In this document: piece after piece, positions 1 to 4,184 of the stretch
Layout: each line of letters opens with the position of its first letter
How positions within the stretch are numbered: position 1 is the stretch's first letter
Source of the DNA: Firm-08 sp045546995
GTDB taxonomy: Bacteria > Bacillota > Clostridia > Oscillospirales > QAKW01
Assembly: GCA_045546995.1 (NCBI GenBank)
Contig: JAZQDW010000065.1
Location: forward strand, 1-6,634
DNA length: 6,634 bases
Direction: 5' to 3'
Position numbers and translations under genes: made by a program
The notes under the pieces: generated by a model
What the model was told of the DNA's origin: nothing
Seen by the model: only the letters and a program-made list of their open reading frames with translations
Database searches by the model: none

Positions 1-17
1 TGCTACGCAAAAATCCA

Positions 18-37
18 CCTCCCTCGTCAGAGGGAGG
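18..37. repeat. Short perfect palindrome at left edge
   Basis: An 8-bp perfect inverted repeat (CCTCCCTC, loop GTCA, GAGGGAGG) lies in non-coding sequence at the left edge. There is no T-run on either side, so it is not an obvious terminator. Palindromes of this look recur between genes in many Oscillospiraceae genomes (recalled, not searched), so this may be one end of a dispersed repeat cut by the window. No gene is supported in bases 1-142. Confidence 0.4.
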
Positions 38-109
38 CGAGGCACAAGTTGCCCTCTGCTCCTTATTTAGACCGTTCTTTTTCCTGCTCATCGCTAAAGC
101 TCTATCGGG

Positions 110-132
110 CCACGCGACGATCGCGTGGTTTT
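110..132 (+). terminator. Possible weak plus-strand terminator
   Basis: CCACGCG (110-116) pairs perfectly with CGCGTGG (122-128) around a 5-nt loop, followed by TTTT. It could end a plus-strand transcript entering from the left, but the T-run is short and no upstream gene is visible. Confidence 0.3.
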
Positions 133-142
133 CGGTTACAAC

Positions 143-172
143 AAAAAACAGAGTGCAAAGGCACTCTGTTTT
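143..172 (-). terminator. Intrinsic terminator of the 48-residue protein gene
   Basis: Bases 145-156 pair perfectly with 161-172 (12 bp, 4-nt loop). Read on the minus strand, the stem begins within the stop codon of the upstream small gene and ends in a run of six T (148 down to 143). The arm sequence CAGAGTGC is the same as in the terminator at 653-687. Confidence 0.75.
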
Positions 173-317
173 ACCGTTTTTCCGTTTCCTGCTCCGGGGC
201 GGGCGCTTCGGAGGAAATATAGATCTTCTCGCATTTTTGCTGTGCCCGGATCAATAGCTCGATTGCGTTTTCGGTGGCGTCCATCAGGGTCAAATACATT
301 TGTTTATAATCTGCCAT
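171..317 (-). CDS. Small hypothetical protein (48 aa), divergent from an XRE regulator
   Basis: The minus-strand frame runs from ATG at 317 to TAA at 173-171. It encodes 48 residues starting MADYKQMYLTLMDATENAIE and ending in a polar tail PEQETEKR. An AAGAGGTGAT ribosome binding site (321-330) lies just upstream, a near-consensus promoter lies behind it, and an intrinsic terminator overlaps the stop, so this is a complete small transcription unit despite its size. The protein appears mostly helical: residues 4-33 carry heptad-like hydrophobics, suggesting a helix pair or short coiled coil. There is no signal peptide or membrane segment. Similar small proteins beginning with a DYKxxYLTL pattern occur in Clostridia near small HTH regulators (from memory, not searched). 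Function is unknown; a partner or target of the neighbouring regulator is a guess. Confidence 0.7.
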   Translation of the reverse strand: MADYKQMYLTLMDATENAIELLIRAQQKCEKIYISSEAPAPEQETEKR

Positions 318-336
318 AATATCACCTCTTTTTGAA

Positions 337-365
337 ATTATAGGTCAATTTCACCCTAATGTAAA
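337..365 (-). promoter_or_regulatory. Sigma-A promoter for the 48-residue protein gene
   Basis: On the minus strand there is a -35 TTTACA (365-360), a 17-bp spacer and a perfect -10 TATAAT (342-337), about 20 nt before the start codon. The promoter is embedded between and partly overlaps two direct repeats, so it is likely repressible. Confidence 0.7.
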
Positions 366-376
366 TAGGTCAATTT
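341..376. promoter_or_regulatory. Pair of direct repeats, candidate operator for the XRE regulator
   Basis: TAGGTCAATTT occurs at 341-351 and again at 366-376, exactly 25 bp apart. The first copy overlaps the minus-strand -10 and the second abuts the -35. Their position between the divergent genes suggests binding sites for the helix-turn-helix protein at 401-628; this is inference. No good -35 was found for the plus-strand gene; TAATAT at 381-386 could be a -10 giving a very short leader. Confidence 0.5.
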
Positions 377-400
377 GCCATAATATAGTTGGGTGATCGA

Positions 401-628
401 ATGAACAGATTAAAAGAACTGCGCAAAGAGCGTGGCTATACGCAAATCAAAATGCAACTGCTGACCGGCATTGATCAAAGCGATTATTCTAAAATCGAAA
501 CGGGCAAGCGGTATTACAGCTTCGAGCAATGCGTCAAAATCGCCAGGGCGCTGGATACCAGTATGGATTATCTTGCCGGGCTTACCGATTGTAAGGAGCC
601 CTATCCTCGGGCAAAGGAGAAAAAGTAA
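401..628 (+). CDS. Small XRE-family helix-turn-helix transcriptional regulator (75 aa)
   Basis: The protein is a single Cro/CI-type HTH_3 domain. Residues 3-11 form helix 1 (RLKELRKER), helix 2 starts at YTQIKMQ, and the recognition helix is around residues 24-34 (IDQSDYSKIET). The family signature SKIETGKRYYSFEQCVKIARAL follows in two consecutive segments, then SMDYLAGLTD closes the fold. The tail (KEPYPRAKEKK) is basic, and there is no oligomerisation or effector domain. An in-frame TTG twelve bases upstream lacks a Shine-Dalgarno, whereas ATG at 401 has GGGTGA four bases before it, so ATG was chosen. The gene is divergent from the 48-residue gene and shares its control region, which points to autoregulation or control of that gene. 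It ends about 25 bp before a strong hairpin terminator. The family call is secure; the target genes are not known. Confidence 0.85.
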   Translation: MNRLKELRKERGYTQIKMQLLTGIDQSDYSKIETGKRYYSFEQCVKIARALDTSMDYLAGLTDCKEPYPRAKEKK

Positions 629-652
629 CGTCCGCGTTTGGCAAAACTTAAA

Positions 653-687
653 AAAAACAGAGTGCCTTTTGCACTCTGTTTTTATTT
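653..687. terminator. Bidirectional intrinsic terminator between convergent genes
   Basis: Bases 653-665 pair perfectly with 671-683 (13 bp, CTTTT loop). There is an A-run on the left and TTTTTATTTT on the right, so it can end the plus-strand regulator transcript. Read in reverse it has T-runs too and may end the minus-strand transcript of the 62-residue gene, whose stop is at 692. Confidence 0.8.
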
Positions 688-691
688 TGGA

Positions 692-880
692 TTATTCTGC
701 GATCTCGGGGATCTCATCCAGCTCGGTCTCCTCATCGGGGAATTCCTCGCTGTAGGTGAAATCGGATTTCTTCAGTTTCCCCTTTTTGTTCAGCACGTAC
801 AAAACGGCGGCAACGGCGGCCAGCGCAGCAAGCACACCGACAATGATGCTGACAATGGTGATCCATGTATTTTTTTTCAT
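692..880 (-). CDS. Small single-span membrane protein with acidic tail (62 aa)
   Basis: ATG at 880 is preceded by a very strong AAGGAGGTG site (888-896, 7-nt gap), and the gene has its own promoter. After MKKNTW there is one hydrophobic segment, about residues 7-30, rich in Val, Ala and Ile. A basic stretch follows (KKGKLKK, 32-38), then a strongly acidic C-terminal tail (about 39-62, mostly Glu and Asp). There is no lipobox or clear signal-peptidase site, so it is probably an anchored membrane peptide with the tail in the cytoplasm. I do not recognise a named family; small proteins of this plan are frequent in Clostridia. It is transcribed in the same direction as the four-span protein upstream, but a separate promoter and a weak hairpin between them argue for independent expression. 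Confidence 0.75.
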   Translation of the reverse strand: MKKNTWITIVSIIVGVLAALAAVAAVLYVLNKKGKLKKSDFTYSEEFPDEETELDEIPEIAE

Positions 881-908
881 AAACGTGCACCTCCTTGTCT
901 TTTATATC

Positions 909-937
909 AGTATAACAGTATTTTTTACATTTTTCAA
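909..937 (-). promoter_or_regulatory. Sigma-A promoter with extended -10 for the 62-residue membrane protein
   Basis: On the minus strand there is a -35 TTGAAA (937-932), a 17-bp spacer and a -10 TATACT (914-909) with the TG extension one base upstream (TGTTATACT). The predicted start site leaves a leader of about 20-25 nt. Confidence 0.7.
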
Positions 938-960
938 TGTTTTAACGCAAAAGAAATTGT

Positions 961-983
961 TAAATTTTCCGTTTTTTCGGAAA
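961..983 (-). terminator. Weak hairpin after the GtrA-like gene
   Basis: TTTCCG (966-971) and CGGAAA (978-983) pair around a 6-nt loop, with a short AT-rich tail on the minus strand. It lies 10 nt past the stop of the four-span protein. It is a weak terminator at best and read-through into the next gene is plausible. Confidence 0.35.
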
Positions 984-993
984 GGGCGGCGTA

Positions 994-1467
994 TTATTTC
1001 TGTCCACGGGGGCGGTCGACGGCCGTTTTCTTGGTTTTCAAAACGATCTTCAGCATGGCCAGGAAATACAGTACCTCCCAGACGATGTTGGTCAGCAGTC
1101 TTGTCGCCGTCTCGCCCAGTGAGGACAGCAGCATCCCCAGCAGCATATTGATGAATGCGATAACGAAAATGCACATCAGAAATTTCATACCCTGGGTGGC
1201 CCAGACGTAGCCGTTGTCGCCGCTCTGCCGCCACACCCACAGCTTGCAGGCAATAAAATAGGGCAGGCCCCACAGCAAAAAGGTCAGCGCCGCCTGAAAG
1301 GGGAGCAGTACCGGTACCAGGGCGCACACGATGCCAATGCCCCAGCGCACGATCTCGCCTGCCAGCACTACCACCAGATAGCGTAATATTTCACTTTTAT
1401 GTCCCGCGATATAATCCAGTAATTTGTCCTCGCGTTCCCAACTTTGTTTTTTTCCTTTTCCGGCCAT
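994..1467 (-). CDS. Four-span membrane protein, GtrA-like
   Basis: This 157-residue protein has a basic soluble N-terminus (about 1-27), then four predicted membrane segments near residues 29-53, 57-77, 94-115 and 122-143, and a short Lys/Arg tail. Two TM pairs joined by a polar loop, the RYLVVV start of TM1, and the KLWVWR motif at the end of TM2 (75-80) resemble the GtrA family, where NRxWVFR sits at that place. GtrA-like proteins are small membrane proteins linked to moving lipid-linked sugars for cell-envelope glycosylation. Length fits the family. No glycosyltransferase lies next to it here, so the substrate cannot be inferred. ATG at 1467 follows GGAGGAAG (1474-1481) with a 6-nt gap, and an own promoter lies upstream. 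Membrane topology is clear; the family call is tentative and an uncharacterised integral membrane protein is the alternative. Confidence 0.6.
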   Translation of the reverse strand: MAGKGKKQSWEREDKLLDYIAGHKSEILRYLVVVLAGEIVRWGIGIVCALVPVLLPFQAALTFLLWGLPYFIACKLWVWRQSGDNGYVWATQGMKFLMCIFVIAFINMLLGMLLSSLGETATRLLTNIVWEVLYFLAMLKIVLKTKKTAVDRPRGQK

Positions 1468-1527
1468 GGGCGGCTTCCTCCGTAAAATTTGTAAAAAATC
1501 GTTTCAAATATTCATTATTATAACACG

Positions 1528-1556
1528 ATTATAGCACGACGGGACTTGCTTTGCAA
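1528..1556 (-). promoter_or_regulatory. Sigma-A promoter for the GtrA-like gene
   Basis: On the minus strand there is a -35 TTGCAA (1556-1551), a 17-bp spacer and a perfect -10 TATAAT (1533-1528) with an extended-10 TG (TGCTATAAT). It lies about 60 bp before the start codon. A second TATAAT at 1522-1517 lacks a matching -35. Confidence 0.75.
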
Positions 1557-1621
1557 TAAATATCGTGGTAAAATAGGTAAAATGGTAGGTTTATGCCCAC
1601 AAAGCAGCCTTTCACCTCAAA

Positions 1622-1708
1622 ATGCCTTACGGCATAGATCACTCGGAGATGTTTTGGAACAAGACACCAGAAGGGTGTTTGTTCTGTTTAGGGAGAATCC
1701 CTAAACAG
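1622..1708. repeat. Truncated copy of the structured repeat
   Basis: This copy shares with the two units downstream the inner hairpin ATGCC-TTAC-GGCAT (1622-1635) and the following CTCGGAGATGTTTTGGAACAAGACACC block. It also carries the arm CTGTTTAGGGA / TCCCTAAACAG (1684-1694 with 1698-1708, 11 bp perfect, GAA loop), which matches the central arm at 1909-1946. It lacks the left CCAAAATATCTCC arm and the right CTTGTTCCAAAA arm, so the outer stems cannot close. Confidence 0.65.
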
Positions 1709-1719
1709 ACCCCCCAGAA

Positions 1720-1893
1720 CACCTATTGAACGCAGAAGCCAAAATATCTCCTCGCTTTCCCTTATGCCTTGCGGCATAGATCGCTCGGAGATGTTTTGGA
1801 ACAAGACACTCATTGAGCACAGAAACCAAAATATCTCCTCGCTTTCCCTTATGCCTTACGGCATAGATCGCTCGGAGATGTTTTGGAACAAGA
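1720..1893. repeat. 87-bp imperfect tandem duplication, each unit a long hairpin
   Basis: Bases 1720-1806 and 1807-1893 align without gaps, and I count six mismatches in 87. In each unit CCAAAATATCTCC (1739-1751 and 1826-1838) pairs with GGAGATGTTTTGG (1787-1799 and 1874-1886). This gives 13 pairs with one G-U wobble, closing over an inner ATGCC-TTAC-GGCAT or ATGCC-TTGC-GGCAT hairpin. The wobble is valid only in plus-strand RNA; it would be A-C on the other strand. This hints that the plus-strand RNA is the folded form, or that the element simply mutates. Confidence 0.75.
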
Positions 1894-1976
1894 CACCCCA
1901 GAAGGGTGCTTGTTCTGTTTAGGGATTTCTCCCTAAACAGAACAAGAGCGCTCTTGCGAGCGCCCTTGTTCCAAAA
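1881..1976. other. Predicted four-way junction (cloverleaf-like fold)
   Basis: TTTTGGAACAAG (1881-1892) pairs perfectly with CTTGTTCCAAAA (1965-1976), a 12-bp closing stem. Inside are three contiguous hairpins: CACCC/GGGTG (1894-1898 with 1904-1908), a 17-bp perfect arm (1909-1925 with 1930-1946, TTTC loop), and GCGCTC/GAGCGC (1948-1953 with 1958-1963, TTGC loop). Only single bases (1893, 1947, 1964) join the arms. No T-run follows, so it is not a terminator, and it has none of the conserved positions of a tRNA. It may be a structured RNA or a DNA cruciform repeat; the role is unknown. Confidence 0.6.
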
Positions 1977-1985
1977 TAGGAGAAT

Positions 1986-2014
1986 GATGAAAAAGTGCGG
2001 TAGATTAAACCGCA
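1986..2014 (-). terminator. Minus-strand intrinsic terminator
   Basis: On the minus strand TGCGGT (2014-2009) pairs with ACCGCA (2001-1996) around a 7-nt loop, followed directly by CTTTTTC. A 6-bp GC-rich stem with a T-run fits a compact intrinsic terminator. No minus-strand protein gene precedes it, so it either ends a short non-coding RNA or stops antisense transcription coming from apbE. Confidence 0.5.
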
Positions 2015-2065
2015 GAATGGATGGGGGGTGAGAGGGGTGACTCTCACCGTGGCTTTATTGTAGCA
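1990..2065 (-). ncRNA. Possible short minus-strand RNA, divergent from apbE
   Basis: An extended -10 TGCTACAAT (minus strand, 2065-2057) is followed about 7 nt later by a perfect 8-bp hairpin (2048-2041 with 2034-2027), then by the terminator at 2014-1990. This would give an RNA of about 60 nt with two stem-loops. No good -35 is present at 17 bp; TTGTAA exists at a 22-bp distance. This is a suggestion from element order only. Confidence 0.2.
2027..2048. other. Perfect 8-bp hairpin upstream of apbE
   Basis: GGTGAGAG (2027-2034) pairs with CTCTCACC (2041-2048) around the loop GGGTGA. No T-run follows on either strand. It lies about 70 bp before the apbE start. Confidence 0.5.
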
Positions 2066-2115
2066 CATTCGTCCGACGTTTGTGTTACAAAACTGTGAAG
2101 GAGTTGTAAATAATA

Positions 2116-3054
2116 ATGCGGAAAATTGTAAATGCATTAGTGATTTTGACCCTTTGCCTCGGTCTGGGCGGCTGTAGCCGTTCAAACCTCCATCGCTATA
2201 CCGTGGTCGGTACCTTTGATACGGTTATCGAGGTGCTTTGCGCCGAAAAGACGGAGGCGGAATGGTACGGTAAAATAGCCGAAGAAAGGCTGAAATATTG
2301 GCACCGCCTGTGCGACGCCTATCACCCCTATGCCACCGGCGGCGGTATTTATCAGATCAATCACAGCGACGGCCGATGGGTGGAGATCTCCGATGATCTG
2401 AAGGGTTTGCTGGAATTTGGGCTGGAGGCCTATCGGCAGACCGACGGCGCCGTCAATATGATGTGCGGCAGTGTGACCGCCCTGTGGAAGGACGCCACCG
2501 AGCCGCCGTCGGCCGATCGCCTGCATCAGGCCATGCAGCATATCGACATCAGCGTTCTGGAACTGGACGGCAACCGCGTGCGCCTGACCGATCCGCAGGC
2601 AAGGCTGGACGTGGGCGCCTTTGCCAAGGGCTACGCCCTGCAACGGACGGTGACAGTGATGAAAGAGCAATTCGGCTTTCGCGGGATGATCAGCGCCGTT
2701 TCCTCGGTGATCGTGGTGGGGGATAAGGACGGTCAGCCCTACCGCGTGGGCATCGGCGACCAGAAGGGCGGTATTGCCGCCGAACTGCGCCTGACGGATA
2801 TGGCTCTGTCCACCAGCGGTACCGATCAACGTTTTTTTACCTATCAGGGAAAAACCTATCATCATATTATTGATCTGCAGACCGGGCAACCGGCGGATGC
2901 CGGCGTCACCCAGGCAAGCGTGTTGCACACCGATGCCGGGTGGGCGGACGTGTATTCCACCGCCGCTCTCATCACCGGGAAACCCTACGGGGATACCCTG
3001 CTGCGGAAAAACGGCAACAACGAGTATTACGGAAAGATAAAGGAGTGGTTATAA
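2116..3054 (+). CDS. apbE: ApbE-family FAD:protein FMN transferase, lipoprotein
   Basis: ApbE enzymes sit outside the membrane, use FAD and Mg2+ to attach FMN through a phosphoester to Ser/Thr of target proteins (for example Rnf/Nqr subunits or flavin reductases), and release AMP. The 312-residue protein starts with a signal peptide ending in the lipobox LGGC (Cys20), so it should be lipid-anchored. Family motifs appear in order: GTFDTVIEV (32-40), YHPYATGGGIYQIN (69-82), LDVGAFAKGYAL (164-175), ALSTSGTDQRFF (230-241), HHIIDLQTGQPA (249-260) and the metal-site region ADVYSTAALITG (277-288). Unusually, the segment normally holding a Gly-Gly pair reads SAVSSVIVVG (193-202). GAAGGAG precedes the ATG by about 12 nt. 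It is the first gene of a tight operon with alr, with stop and start overlapping by one base. No obvious flavoprotein target lies in the window. Family assignment is firm; full activity is not proven. Confidence 0.88.
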   Translation: MRKIVNALVILTLCLGLGGCSRSNLHRYTVVGTFDTVIEVLCAEKTEAEWYGKIAEERLKYWHRLCDAYHPYATGGGIYQINHSDGRWVEISDDLKGLLEFGLEAYRQTDGAVNMMCGSVTALWKDATEPPSADRLHQAMQHIDISVLELDGNRVRLTDPQARLDVGAFAKGYALQRTVTVMKEQFGFRGMISAVSSVIVVGDKDGQPYRVGIGDQKGGIAAELRLTDMALSTSGTDQRFFTYQGKTYHHIIDLQTGQPADAGVTQASVLHTDAGWADVYSTAALITGKPYGDTLLRKNGNNEYYGKIKEWL

Positions 3055-4169
3055 TGTACCCCAGCCGTGTATATGCAAAGATCGATCTGGACGCCATCTG
3101 CGACAACGTGGACCACGCGCAGCAGATCGTGGGCGATCAGGTGGCGGTATACGCCGTGATTAAGGCCAACGCCTACGGACACGGCGCCGTGCAGGTGGCC
3201 AAGGCGCTCAAGGCAAAGGTGGCCGGATTTTGCGTGGCTACCGCCGAGGAGGCGCTGGCGCTGCGGGATGCCGGTATTTATAATCCCATTCTGATTCTGG
3301 GATATATTTTCCCCGGCAGTGGCGAGGCATTGATTATGGAAAATATTTCGTTGACGGTGTTCGACTATGAAACGGCCGAGACGCTGTCGATGATGGCCGG
3401 CCGTCTGGGCCGCACCGTCAAGGTGCATATCAAAGTGGATACGGGTATGGGTCGCATCGGCTTTTTGCCCCGTCCGGAAAACGTGGAGGTCATTCGTCGC
3501 ATCGCCGAATTGCCCCATTTGGAGATTGAAGGGATGTTCTCCCATTTTGCCTGCGCCGATGAGGCGGATAAGACCTCGGCCAAGGCGCAGTTGCAATGCT
3601 TTAACGATTTCGTGGACGCCTTGGCGGCGGCGGGACAGATCATCCCGATGCTGCATATGAGCAATTCTGCCGGTATCACCGAAATGCCCGATGCCCGCTT
3701 CAATATGGTGCGGCTGGGCATCTCCACCTACGGACTGTATCCCTCCGATGAGGTGGATCGCACGAAACTGCAGCTGACCCAGGCTATGAGCCTGCACGCC
3801 AAGGTGACCTACGTCAAGACTGTACCGGCCGGCACCCCGGTCAGTTACGGTTCCACCTATGTCACCGAAAAGGAAACCAAGATCGCCACCATCCCCATCG
3901 GCTATGCCGACGGTTATCCCCGCTCCCTGTCCGGTTGCGGTTATATGATGATCCGCGGACAAAAGGCGCCGGTGCTGGGACGGGTGTGTATGGATCAATG
4001 TATGGTGGACGTGACCCACATCCCCGACGTACAGCGGGGGGATGAGGTGGTCGTGATGGGCCCCGGTGTGGACATTGAAACGGTGGCCCGTCTGTCTGAC
4101 CGTTTGCATTACGAACTGATTTGTGATATCGGAGTGCGCGTTCCTCGCGTTTACGTTACAGAGAAATAA
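3054..4169 (+). CDS. alr: Alanine racemase
   Basis: This PLP-dependent cytoplasmic enzyme interconverts L- and D-alanine, supplying D-Ala for peptidoglycan. The 371 residues match the usual length. The N-terminal barrel carries the PLP lysine in AVIKANAYGHG (Lys37). Further family residues are Lys127 and Arg134 in KVDTGMGRIGF, Arg220 in NMVRLGISTYGLYP, the catalytic tyrosine Tyr265 in PVSYGSTY, the substrate-entry region GYADGYPR, VCMDQ (311-315) and Tyr353 near the C-terminus. The start was set at ATG 3054 because AAAGGAG (3039-3045) lies 8 nt before it and the protein then begins at the family-typical RVYAKIDLDAI; an in-frame ATG 114 bases earlier would add unrelated sequence read from within apbE. 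The start overlaps the apbE stop by one base, indicating translational coupling. All catalytic residues are present. Confidence 0.96.
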   Translation: MYPSRVYAKIDLDAICDNVDHAQQIVGDQVAVYAVIKANAYGHGAVQVAKALKAKVAGFCVATAEEALALRDAGIYNPILILGYIFPGSGEALIMENISLTVFDYETAETLSMMAGRLGRTVKVHIKVDTGMGRIGFLPRPENVEVIRRIAELPHLEIEGMFSHFACADEADKTSAKAQLQCFNDFVDALAAAGQIIPMLHMSNSAGITEMPDARFNMVRLGISTYGLYPSDEVDRTKLQLTQAMSLHAKVTYVKTVPAGTPVSYGSTYVTEKETKIATIPIGYADGYPRSLSGCGYMMIRGQKAPVLGRVCMDQCMVDVTHIPDVQRGDEVVVMGPGVDIETVARLSDRLHYELICDIGVRVPRVYVTEK

Positions 4170-4184
4170 GAAAGGATTACAGCT

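Larger units (their letters stand above)
1557..2115. other. Intergenic region of about 560 bp, filled with inverted repeats
   Basis: No open frame here has a ribosome binding site plus recognisable protein features. The first 60 bases are plain AT-rich sequence. From 1622 to 1976 the sequence is a chain of hairpins built from repeated modules. From 1977 to 2048 there are two further perfect hairpins. The final stretch (2049-2115) is the upstream region of the apbE gene; no convincing plus-strand -35/-10 pair was found there. Confidence 0.7.

Noticed and set aside
638..1210. Plus-strand open frames opposite the two membrane protein genes
   Set aside because: The minus-strand genes have strong ribosome binding sites and promoters; the plus-strand frames begin in a terminator and have none.
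1622..1896. CRISPR array
   Set aside because: Units are spaced 142 and 87 bp, the repeats are long and self-complementary, there are no unique spacers of even length, and no cas genes are present.
1881..1976. tRNA gene (cloverleaf shape)
   Set aside because: Arm lengths (12, 5, 17, 6 bp) and loops do not match tRNA, and no TTCGA-type loop or CCA end is present.
1919..2185. Minus-strand open frame over the repeat region and apbE start
   Set aside because: It is made of hairpin arms and the reverse of the apbE signal peptide, with no ribosome binding site.
2182..2928. Minus-strand open frame opposite apbE
   Set aside because: It lacks a ribosome binding site and domain signal; apbE motifs occupy the plus strand.
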